A program made the position numbers and the translations under genes. From positions 1 to 8,028 of the forward strand of contig CABURF010000039.1 of NCBI GenBank assembly GCA_902493755.1: a stretch of DNA of 8,028 bases, read 5' to 3'. Below the pieces are notes generated by a model. It searched no databases and was not told the origin of the DNA. It saw only the letters and a list, made by a program, of their open reading frames with translations. Shown here piece by piece: positions 1-5,970 of this stretch. Each line of letters begins with the position of its first letter. The first letter of the stretch is position 1. The stretch is from an uncultured Coriobacteriia bacterium (lineage in GTDB: Bacteria; Actinomycetota; Coriobacteriia; Coriobacteriales; QAMH01).

Positions 1-51
1 CCCCTTATTGCCACCTGCGGTGATGCGGGAGGGTCCGTCCCCTTATTGCCA
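1..51 (+). repeat. Repeat family I, two copies downstream of the SDR gene
   Basis: A truncated copy (1-13) and a full 21-bp copy (31-51, one mismatch: GGGTCCGTCCCC) are separated by CCTGCGGTGATGCGGGA, a spacer that recurs at 971-987. The full copy ends one base before the SDR TAA stop. Nothing else is seen between the window edge and the gene. Confidence 0.85.
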
Positions 52-870
52 TTAGAACGTCAGGCCGACGCACATGGTGCCTCCATCATGATTGGCGACA
101 ACGCCTGTAATCTGCGCCGCAGCCGGTGATGACAGGAAGACGGCCAACGCACCAATCTCAAGCGGTTCGCCAAAGCGGTGCATCGGCATGGTCACGTCGA
201 TGAACTCCGTGATCGACGGCGGAAGGCCCGCATCGAGATCGGAGTGCGTGGGACCAGGCGCAATCGAATTGACGCGAATGCCGTAGTCGCCCATGACGAT
301 CGCCAGGTGACGCGTGAGGTGATCGAGTGCGGCCTTCGAGGCGTTGTACGAAGGCATGGGATGCGAGCGCGGATCGCCAATGGCCTGGCCGCCAATCGAC
401 GAGATGTTGATGATCTCGCCGCCACGGCCCTCGTCCATCATCCACTGTCCGAAGACCTGGATCATGGCAGCGACGCCATCGAGATTGACGTTCATGACAC
501 GCTTGAACTCCTCGAGACGCGCATCGTCGAAGACGCCGTGCTTGCCATCAATGCCCGCGTTGTTGACGAGCGTATCGATGTGGTCGAACTCGCTAGCGAC
601 GACCTCTTTGGCCCTCAGCACGGAATCGAAATCCCCCACATCGCATTTTACGGCGATGGCGCGTGATCCGAGCAAGCGCAGCTGCTCGGCGGCCTCGTTA
701 CCAGACGCCTCATTCCGGCACAGAATCGCAACGTTGGCGCCGCACTCGGCAAACGCCTGCGCGATACCGCGGCCCAGGCCGCGATTGCCGCCGGTAATAA
801 CAACATTCTGGCCAGCGACAGAAAACGCGTTCTTCATGCTGGTGATAGGTTCAATGATGATCTTGTCCAC
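52..870 (-). CDS. SDR family NAD(P)-dependent oxidoreductase
   Basis: Classical short-chain dehydrogenase/reductase of 272 residues, complete and cytoplasmic. It should interconvert a carbonyl and an alcohol on an unidentified substrate. Visible motifs: cofactor loop TGGNRGLG (residues 26-33), NNAG (103-106), active-site Asn in NVNL (N129), Ser158 in NISSIGG, and Tyr175/Lys179 in SYNASK, so the catalytic tetrad is intact. At the end of the second beta strand there is CRN (51-53) rather than an acidic residue, which favours NADP(H) over NAD(H). The start is a GTG at 868-870, preceded at 6 nt by AGAGGA. The ATG at residue 12 (835-837) has no comparable ribosome-binding site. The gene follows the OYE-type reductase after a 182-nt repeat-filled gap, and its TAA stop directly abuts another repeat copy. 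Resemblance is to the gluconate 5-dehydrogenase/FabG-like group. The family call is secure; the substrate is unknown. Confidence 0.93.
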   Translation of the reverse strand: MDKIIIEPITSMKNAFSVAGQNVVITGGNRGLGRGIAQAFAECGANVAILCRNEASGNEAAEQLRLLGSRAIAVKCDVGDFDSVLRAKEVVASEFDHIDTLVNNAGIDGKHGVFDDARLEEFKRVMNVNLDGVAAMIQVFGQWMMDEGRGGEIINISSIGGQAIGDPRSHPMPSYNASKAALDHLTRHLAIVMGDYGIRVNSIAPGPTHSDLDAGLPPSITEFIDVTMPMHRFGEPLEIGALAVFLSSPAAAQITGVVANHDGGTMCVGLTF

Positions 871-876
871 GATCGT

Positions 877-882
877 TCCTCT
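877..882 (-). promoter_or_regulatory. Shine-Dalgarno of the SDR gene
   Basis: AGAGGA lies 6 nt before the GTG start at 870 and decides this start over the internal ATG at 837. A repeat copy begins only 4 nt further upstream, so any promoter must lie inside or beyond the repeats. Confidence 0.6.
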
Positions 883-885
883 CCA

Positions 886-1043
886 GGGTCTGTCCCCTTA
901 TTGCCAAGATTTCTCGACTCCGCCTCGCTCCGCTCGAAATGACAATGGAGGGTCTGTCCCCTTATTGCCACCTGCGGCGATGCGAGAGGGTCTGTCCCCC
1001 GCTTGCCACGTACGACAAACGGGGGTCTGTCCCCTTATTGCCA
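886..1043 (+). repeat. Repeat family I, four copies between the OYE-type gene and the SDR gene
   Basis: Copies at 886-906, 950-970, 988-1008 and 1023-1043 carry GGGTCTGTCCCC then TTATTGCCA. The 988 copy is degenerate in its second half (CCCGCTTGCCA). Start-to-start distances are 64, 38 and 35 bp; the 64 reflects insertion of a family II element after the first copy. All are in the same orientation. The repeats occupy most of this 182-nt gap and leave no recognisable promoter. Confidence 0.88.
907..944 (+). repeat. Repeat family II, hairpin-like element
   Basis: It begins AGATTTCTCGACTCCGC and ends CGCTCGAAATGACA, with imperfectly complementary ends (ATTTCTCGA against TCGAAAT). It is joined with no spacer to the preceding family I copy, exactly as at 5909. 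Similar sequences are scattered between genes in many gut bacteria, to my knowledge. Confidence 0.75.
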
Positions 1044-1052
1044 CCGGCGCGT

Positions 1053-3002
1053 TTACACTTCGAGCGCGGCATCGAAACCGCTGTGGTTCGCCTTCTTGAT
1101 GGTGCCGATATCCGCGCAATCGCCCACGACGTACGTTTCGGGGATGAGCTCGCGGAACTGGTCGGGCGCGACGGGGCGTATACCCATGGCGTTGACCACG
1201 TAATCAGCGGGAATGACCTCGCGGCGCCAATTCCTGTCCTGCACGTGCACGCCATCATCGTCAATAGCCTCGACATTACGATCGTCGAGAATGCGGACGT
1301 TATGCTCCTCAAGCAGCGCCATCAACATGCCGCGCGTGATATGAATCATGCCGGCGGCAAGCCCGTCGACCGGGACGCGATCGACGAGCGTGACCTCGCA
1401 GCCCTCCATGGCAAGCGCCAGTGCGGACTCGCAACCGCTCGCGCCGCCACCACAGACGACAACCTTGCCGCTCACCTTCTTGCGTCCGGAATCGACATCG
1501 CGCACACCGTACACGTTGTCACGGTCGAGACCGGGAACAGGCGGGTTGACCGGCATGGAACCGAGCGCGACGATGAGTGCATCGGGCTTCTCGGCCATGA
1601 TGAGCTCGGGGGTCGCTTCGGTGTTGAGGCGCACATCGGCGCCACACTCCATCGTCTGCCTGACATCCCACTCCGTATACTTCAGCAAATCGCCCTTGAA
1701 CGGCAGCTTGTTGATGTCGTTGAGCGCGCCGCCCAGCGATGCGGACTTCTCGAACAGCACGACCTCGTGACCACGCCTGATTGCAGTTTGTGCCGCCATC
1801 ATGCCAGCCGGACCGCCACCGACGATGACGACCTTCTTGCTCTTGGCCGCTGGCAAGATCTCCCAGTAACGATAGCCGCGTCCCAGCTGCGGGTTAATGG
1901 CACACGACATGTGGTTGCCGCCGCCCGCCGCACACGAATGGCAACGCAGGCAGGGTCGCACCGTCTCGGGCTCGCCGCGATACGACTTCTTGAGAATCTC
2001 GGTGTCGGCCAGCAGGGCACGCGCGATGTAGCACGCATCGGCAGCCCCGCTCGCAATGATGTCCTCGGCCTCGTCAATGTTGGTGATGCAGCCGACGACG
2101 GAGACGGGAATGGTGATTTCCTTGCATTCCTTGACCTTGCGTGACAGCTCCCTATTGAGGCAATGCGGCTGGTAGTAGGGCGGCATCGTGAAGAACTGCG
2201 CGCGCCAATCGACGATGAGGCCAGCCGAGATGTTGACCATGTCGAGATATTCCTGCGCAAGCTTGAGAAACTCGATGACCTCCTCGACTTTCATGCCGCC
2301 ATCAACCATCTCGTCGCCGCTGATGCGCATGTCGAGGATGAAATCGTCGCCGACGGCTTCGCGAACGGCCTTGAGCAGCATCAACGGGAAACGACAACGG
2401 TTCTCGAAGCTGCCGCCAAAATTGTCGTTGCGGTGGTTGGTGAGCGGCGAGAGGAATGCCGCGATCAGGTTGCCGTGTGCAGCATGGATGTTCACGCCGT
2501 CGAACTGGGCCTTCTTAAGACGTACCGCGCAGTCGACATAGTCCGCGATAATGTTCTCCATATCACGGAACTCCATCTCCTTGAGGTACGGGTACTGCCC
2601 CGGGATAGGCAGCGGCGTTGGCGCAAGTCCGTACTCGCTCTGGATGAGCTCGGGGTGCACGCCGCGGCCGGCATGAACGAGTTCAACGGATATTTTGGCC
2701 CCGTGGCGATGCGCAACCTCGGACAGCAGCACCAGGCCGTTGATGCGCGTGTCCTCGGTGACGTTCAGCTCGGCAGGATAATCGGGGGCAGTATCCCAGT
2801 TGACCGGCGTCGCTCCAAGCGTAATAAGCGCCGCGCCCGTCTTGGCCTGCTCCTCGACAAAGTCAATGTAGCCTTGCGTCGGCTCGCCATTTGCGGTCGT
2901 GTAATCAGAAACCATGGGCGAAAAGATAATGCGGTTCTTGAGCACTTGCCTACCAACCTTGAGCGGCGTAAACACGTACTCGTAATCGTTAAAAGACGCC
3001 AT
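1053..3002 (-). CDS. OYE-type NAD(P)H:flavin oxidoreductase (enoate reductase / BaiCD-like)
   Basis: About 649 residues, the usual size for the FMN + 4Fe-4S + FAD reductases (2-enoate reductase, FadH, BaiCD/BaiH). These move hydride from NAD(P)H to an activated C=C bond. An N-terminal TIM barrel (about 1-345) carries HAAHGNLIAAFLSP (173-186) and FGGSFENR (195-202). An Fe-S site follows with Cys351, 354, 357 and 367. A Rossmann FAD site VVIVGGGPAG is at 391-400 and an NAD(P) site VVVCGGGASG at 514-523. In OYE1, FadH and trimethylamine dehydrogenase the residue after HG/NG/EG/HS in the barrel motif is the catalytic Tyr; here it is Asn178. The open frame continues upstream to a TTG at 3083, but that part is translated repeat. 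The ATG at 3002 has AAGGG 6 nt upstream; an ATG at 3008 (two residues longer) with AGGAG 13 nt upstream is the alternative. Substrate unknown. Confidence 0.93.
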   Translation of the reverse strand: MASFNDYEYVFTPLKVGRQVLKNRIIFSPMVSDYTTANGEPTQGYIDFVEEQAKTGAALITLGATPVNWDTAPDYPAELNVTEDTRINGLVLLSEVAHRHGAKISVELVHAGRGVHPELIQSEYGLAPTPLPIPGQYPYLKEMEFRDMENIIADYVDCAVRLKKAQFDGVNIHAAHGNLIAAFLSPLTNHRNDNFGGSFENRCRFPLMLLKAVREAVGDDFILDMRISGDEMVDGGMKVEEVIEFLKLAQEYLDMVNISAGLIVDWRAQFFTMPPYYQPHCLNRELSRKVKECKEITIPVSVVGCITNIDEAEDIIASGAADACYIARALLADTEILKKSYRGEPETVRPCLRCHSCAAGGGNHMSCAINPQLGRGYRYWEILPAAKSKKVVIVGGGPAGMMAAQTAIRRGHEVVLFEKSASLGGALNDINKLPFKGDLLKYTEWDVRQTMECGADVRLNTEATPELIMAEKPDALIVALGSMPVNPPVPGLDRDNVYGVRDVDSGRKKVSGKVVVCGGGASGCESALALAMEGCEVTLVDRVPVDGLAAGMIHITRGMLMALLEEHNVRILDDRNVEAIDDDGVHVQDRNWRREVIPADYVVNAMGIRPVAPDQFRELIPETYVVGDCADIGTIKKANHSGFDAALEV

Positions 3003-3008
3003 ATCCAT

Positions 3009-3026
3009 CCCTTCGGTTGCTCTCCT
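3009..3026 (-). promoter_or_regulatory. Ribosome-binding region of the OYE-type gene
   Basis: Two purine-rich stretches are present: AAGGG at 3009-3013, 6 nt before the ATG at 3002, and AGGAG at 3022-3026, 13 nt before the ATG at 3008. Both place the true start downstream of the repeat DNA. Confidence 0.5.
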
Positions 3027-3049
3027 ATGAAATCCCTCGCGGTGATTAG

Positions 3050-3116
3050 GGGTCTGTCCCCCTATTGCCAGCCGGCGTGACAAACAAGGGTCTGTCCCCC
3101 TATTGCCCCTATTGCC
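3050..3116 (+). repeat. Repeat family I, two copies between the ferredoxin and OYE-type genes
   Basis: Copies at 3050-3070 and 3088-3116, 38 bp apart. Both have CTATTGCCA in place of TTATTGCCA. The second copy is lengthened by a local duplication of CCCTATTGC. The spacer (GCCGGCGTGACAAACAA) shares GACAAAC with the spacer at 1009-1022. Together with the hairpin at 3133-3159 this accounts for most of the 166-nt gap. Confidence 0.85.
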
Positions 3117-3132
3117 AGCTGCTGTGATGCAA

Positions 3133-3159
3133 CGGGGCCGGGTACAAGACCCGGCCCCG
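3133..3159 (-). terminator. Strong GC hairpin after the ferredoxin gene, probable terminator
   Basis: An 11-bp perfect stem (GGGGCCGGGT pairing with ACCCGGCCCC, plus one outer C-G pair) closes a 5-nt loop. It starts 9 nt after the TAG stop of the ferredoxin gene at 3169. There is no T-tract on either strand, so it is not a canonical intrinsic terminator. It could instead be a 3'-end processing or stability structure closing the Mo-A/ferredoxin unit. Confidence 0.6.
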
Positions 3160-3168
3160 CGTGCGATG

Positions 3169-3511
3169 CTATTTGCAGATGTATGGTCCGGGGACGAACA
3201 TAACCTGATTAGGTTTCTTGTCCATCTCTTTCACGAGCTCATCGATAGGACCAAACTTCATGACAGCCGCGAGGCAGTGATGCACGCAGCTTGGAAGCTT
3301 GCCCTTCTGCACGCGTTCGGCACACAGGTCGCACAACGTCGTGGGCGTGGGAATCTTGTTCCAGTTCATGGTCTTCTCATCGACCTCCCACGGTCCCTCG
3401 TCCAGCACGCGAATACCCCAGGTGCCAGCCTCGAACCCATGCTCCTTCTGGCACGCGACCTCGCTGGCAGCCCGTGCAGAACTCGTAGTCAATCAGCAGT
3501 CCGTTTCTCAT
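3169..3511 (-). pseudogene. 4Fe-4S ferredoxin-type electron-transfer subunit, frameshifted
   Basis: Small iron-sulfur partner expected to pass electrons to Mo-A; related to DmsB/NrfC-type two-cluster ferredoxins. The ATG at 3509-3511 follows AGGAGG by 8 nt and opens MRNGLLIDYEFCTGC, the start of a CxxCxxCxxxC motif. The frame then breaks: it reads QRGRVPE... and stops at a TGA at 3377-3379 after 44 residues. The downstream sequence resumes in another frame as EVACQKEHGFEAGTWGIRVL, followed by the second motif CDLC...SCVHHC and a TAG stop at 3169. Restoring a canonical motif needs 5 extra bases around 3462-3470, which also adds back the missing third Cys; the span then becomes 348 nt (115 residues). 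A TTG at 3492 is in the downstream frame but has no evident ribosome-binding site and would lack the first cysteine group. The rest of the gene is undecayed, so the lesion is either recent or a sequencing error. Confidence 0.85.
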
Positions 3512-3519
3512 TGGTTTGT

Positions 3520-3525
3520 CCTCCT
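3520..3525 (-). promoter_or_regulatory. Shine-Dalgarno of the ferredoxin gene, overlapping the Mo-A stop
   Basis: AGGAGG, 8 nt before the ATG at 3511, shares two bases with the TAG stop of Mo-A (3524-3526; read as TAGGAGG). This suggests translational coupling of catalytic and electron-transfer subunits. It also fixes the true ferredoxin start upstream of the frameshift. Confidence 0.8.
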
Positions 3526-5815
3526 ATTTATTCAGCTTCTCGACTTTGCAAATGACGCACTTGAAGGGCGCGCCAAAGCCGAGTTTGCCAACGAACTTGT
3601 GCGGAATGAGCTCGTTGATGTTGCAGCGCCAGACACCGAACAGATGCGGCTCCTCGCCATCCTCTTCGGGGAACCAGAAGCCGTGCTGAGCATGCACGAC
3701 GCCTTCCTTCACGATGGGCGTGACCTTAGCCTTGAGCTCGCACTTGCCAAACTCGTTCTCGACGTTGACCCACTCGCCATCGATGATGCCGAGCTTCTCC
3801 GCATCCTTGGGATTGATCTCGAGCAGCGGATCGGGGTTGATCTCGCGCAGCAGCGGAATCTGCTTGCCCTCGGAGTGGAAGTACGCGTAGGTGCGAGCGC
3901 CGGTCGTAAGCACGAAGGGATACTCCTCCATGAGCTCGGGCGTCGACACTGGAGAACGTTGCGGCTCCTCGTAGTACGGCAGCGGATCCTCGTTGAACTG
4001 CTTGTACATGGTCGAGTAGAGCTCGACGCGGCCAGTCGGCGTGTTGAAGCCGGGCTTGCCATCGGGACGCAGCTTGCCCGTCTCGTACTTCTTGTAGCTC
4101 ACGTTGCGCTGAACGACGACCTTCTCGCGCAGCTCCTCATAGCTCATGCCGAGGTTACCGAGGCGGAATTCGGCGCGGAAGTCCTCGAAGTCCTTGAAGC
4201 GCTCGTAGGTGCCGGGATTGAGGCGACAGCCAAGCTCGTACTGAATCTCAAGGTCACCCTTGGTCTCGCCAACCTTGACAGCGTCGACGACGGCACCCAG
4301 CATGTTGGGCGATGCGCCGTAGTGCGTGCCGACCATGGACTGACGCTCGGCATAGGTCGCGAGCGGCAAGATGACGTCGGCGCAGCACTGGATGGTCGGG
4401 GTGATCCAGCAATCGGCCGCGAAGACGAAGTCGAGCTTGACCATGGCGTCGTGCCAGCGCTTGGGCTGGGCGGCGCAGGTGCCAGCGAGCAGGTTGGTCG
4501 ACGCGATGAAGCCACCGTGAATCTCATAGGGCTCGCCCGTCTCCATGGCCTCGAGCGTAAGGTCGGCGTGCGAGTTGAGCACCATGCCGACATATGCGGG
4601 GTACTCGTACAGGCCGATGATCTTATTCTGCAGTTCCGGACCGAGCTCCTTCCAGCCAAAGCCCAGGTCACCAAGCGAATCGCTCACATCACCGAGCAGC
4701 TGGCCGCCGGGAATGTCGAGATTGCCGGTGATGGCCTCGAGGGCGATGATGGTGTGACCGGACTGGGTGCCGTTGGCCTTCTGGTCGGTAGCGAGGCCCC
4801 ACATGATTGCGGCATTTTCGGCGTTGGCGTACATGCGCGTCGCACCGTAGATATCCTCGACGTCCAGGTCGCAGATCTCGGCCGCCATCTCGGGAGTCAT
4901 GGTCTTCACGCGCTCGGCGAGCTGCTCGAAACCATAGCAGTACTTGTCGACGAACTCGTGATCGTAGAGGTCCTCGGAGATGATGATGTTGAGCATCGCC
5001 ATGCCGAGGGCCGTGTCGGTGCCGGGACGCAGCTGCAGGTGATAGACCGCACGCGTGGAAAGCCAGTTGGAACGTGGGTCAATCGAAATGAGCTTGCTGC
5101 CACGCTTCATGACGTCGATGACGGCATGGCCAAAGAAGCCGTCGCCGTTGGAGGGAAGCGGCTCCTTGCCCCAGGTGATCATGACCTCGGGGATCTTGTA
5201 CATCGGGTCATCATAACGTCCGGGCAGACCACCGGCGTAATCCATCTCGGGGTAGGTCACGCCAGCGACATAAGTGCCAGCGGCAACGCGCGGGATGTAG
5301 CAGGCATAGCCGGATTGCGTGTAGCAGGCGTTTGGCGTGCCGATCATGGCCGCGCCGTAAGGGCCGCACATCGGGCCACCTTCGCGACCGGTGCCACCGA
5401 AGACGACGATGGACTCGGGACCATACTTCTCCTTGAGACCCTGGATGTTCTCCTCGATGATGTCGTAGGCCTCATCCCAGGTGATGCGCTCCCACTTATT
5501 CTTGCCGCGATCCTCCTTGGCGCGCTTCATCGGATAGATGACGCGATCGGGATGATAGGTAAAGTCGGTGAGCGTAAGGCAGCGCATGCAGAGACGGCCC
5601 TGCGTGATGGGCTGGTTCTCATCGCCCTCGACCTTCTCGAGAATGCCGTCCTTATTCACGTAGAGCTTGACGCCGCATCCAACAGGATGACAGCCGGGCG
5701 CCGACCAGGCGCAGGCGCGCGTGACGGTATAGCCGTCCTCCTCGTAACGCCAGGGCTTGCCCAGGTCGTTTTTGAAGTCCTCGATACCGCTATCGATCTT
5801 TGCTGTCGTGGTCAC
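3524..5815 (-). CDS. Molybdopterin-dependent oxidoreductase, catalytic subunit (Mo-A)
   Basis: DMSO-reductase-superfamily bis-MGD enzyme, 763 residues from a GTG start, close in size to acetylene hydratase. No Tat or Sec signal, so cytoplasmic. The N-terminal Fe-S domain has Cys35, Cys42, Cys47, Cys76 and Cys79 (CAWSAPGCHPVGC and RLCMRC). Next come YPMKR, WERITWDEA and GGTGREGG. YACYIPR follows, whose Cys172 sits where acetylene hydratase has its metal-ligating Cys. The C-terminal cofactor domain contains NTPTGRVELYS, VLTTGARTY and HGFWFPEEDGEEP. An ATG at 5848 would add 11 residues, but that leader is purine-rich and looks like a ribosome-binding region; GGAAGG lies 9 nt before the GTG. The gene is coupled to the ferredoxin downstream and is a paralogue of Mo-B. 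The closest functional groups I can name are acetylene hydratase, pyrogallol transhydroxylase and the catechol dehydroxylases; the reaction is not determined. Confidence 0.92.
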   Translation of the reverse strand: MTTTAKIDSGIEDFKNDLGKPWRYEEDGYTVTRACAWSAPGCHPVGCGVKLYVNKDGILEKVEGDENQPITQGRLCMRCLTLTDFTYHPDRVIYPMKRAKEDRGKNKWERITWDEAYDIIEENIQGLKEKYGPESIVVFGGTGREGGPMCGPYGAAMIGTPNACYTQSGYACYIPRVAAGTYVAGVTYPEMDYAGGLPGRYDDPMYKIPEVMITWGKEPLPSNGDGFFGHAVIDVMKRGSKLISIDPRSNWLSTRAVYHLQLRPGTDTALGMAMLNIIISEDLYDHEFVDKYCYGFEQLAERVKTMTPEMAAEICDLDVEDIYGATRMYANAENAAIMWGLATDQKANGTQSGHTIIALEAITGNLDIPGGQLLGDVSDSLGDLGFGWKELGPELQNKIIGLYEYPAYVGMVLNSHADLTLEAMETGEPYEIHGGFIASTNLLAGTCAAQPKRWHDAMVKLDFVFAADCWITPTIQCCADVILPLATYAERQSMVGTHYGASPNMLGAVVDAVKVGETKGDLEIQYELGCRLNPGTYERFKDFEDFRAEFRLGNLGMSYEELREKVVVQRNVSYKKYETGKLRPDGKPGFNTPTGRVELYSTMYKQFNEDPLPYYEEPQRSPVSTPELMEEYPFVLTTGARTYAYFHSEGKQIPLLREINPDPLLEINPKDAEKLGIIDGEWVNVENEFGKCELKAKVTPIVKEGVVHAQHGFWFPEEDGEEPHLFGVWRCNINELIPHKFVGKLGFGAPFKCVICKVEKLNK

Positions 5816-5833
5816 GTTTCCTTCCCTTCCTCT
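5816..5833 (-). promoter_or_regulatory. Purine-rich leader and ribosome-binding site of Mo-A
   Basis: The leader reads AGAGGAAGGGAAGGAAAC directly before the GTG at 5815, with GGAAGG at 5825-5830. The competing ATG at 5848 is preceded by repeat DNA with only a distant AAGGGG. I therefore prefer the GTG. Confidence 0.55.
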
Positions 5834-5852
5834 CTGTTTCTCTGACATGTAG

Positions 5853-5908
5853 GGGTCTGTCCCCTTCTTCCCACCTGCGGCAACAGAGGGTCTGTCCCCT
5901 TATTGCCA
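5853..5908 (+). repeat. Repeat family I, two copies upstream of Mo-A
   Basis: Copies at 5853-5873 (second half TTCTTCCCA) and 5888-5908 (TTATTGCCA), 35 bp apart, joined by CCTGCGGCAACAGA. They lie between the Mo-B stop and the Mo-A start, in what would be the 5' untranslated region of Mo-A. Confidence 0.87.
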
Positions 5909-5959
5909 AGATTTCTCGACTACGCTCACTTCGTTCGCTTCGCTCGAAATGACAAATCT
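5909..5959 (+). repeat. Repeat family II, second copy
   Basis: AGATTTCTCGACTACGC...CTTCGCTCGAAATGACA follows directly on the family I copy. It is about 10 bp longer inside than the copy at 907-944 and bounded by the inverted ends AGATTT (5909-5914) and AAATCT (5954-5959). It ends 11 nt from the Mo-B stop and could act as a 3' hairpin for that gene. Confidence 0.75.
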
Positions 5960-5970
5960 ATTCCCCCTCC

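Noticed and set aside
886..1043. CRISPR array
   Set aside because: The repeat units are short and variable, the spacers (15-17 bp, some recurring) are too short, and copies occur in several separate gaps with no cas genes.
939..2144. A plus-strand open frame of about 401 codons, antisense to the OYE-type gene
   Set aside because: It begins in repeat DNA and runs antisense to a well-supported enzyme; its translation is low-complexity His/Arg/Asp-rich shadow sequence.
3003..3083. N-terminal extension of the OYE-type protein to a TTG at 3083
   Set aside because: The extra residues are translated from a family I repeat, and the Shine-Dalgarno candidates lie downstream near 3009-3026.
3169..3492. 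A functional ferredoxin starting at the TTG at 3492
   Set aside because: No ribosome-binding site precedes it and the product would lack the first cysteine group. The AGGAGG and ATG at 3511 are clearly the original start.
3299..5845. A long open frame on the plus strand, about 848 codons, antisense to Mo-A
   Set aside because: It mirrors the Mo-A coding frame in GC-rich DNA. Its translation has no recognisable domains, whereas the minus-strand product is a clear molybdoenzyme.
5816..5970. A sigma-70 promoter upstream of Mo-A using TTGTCA (minus strand, in the family II repeat)
   Set aside because: No acceptable -10 box lies 16-18 bp downstream; the gap is repeat sequence.
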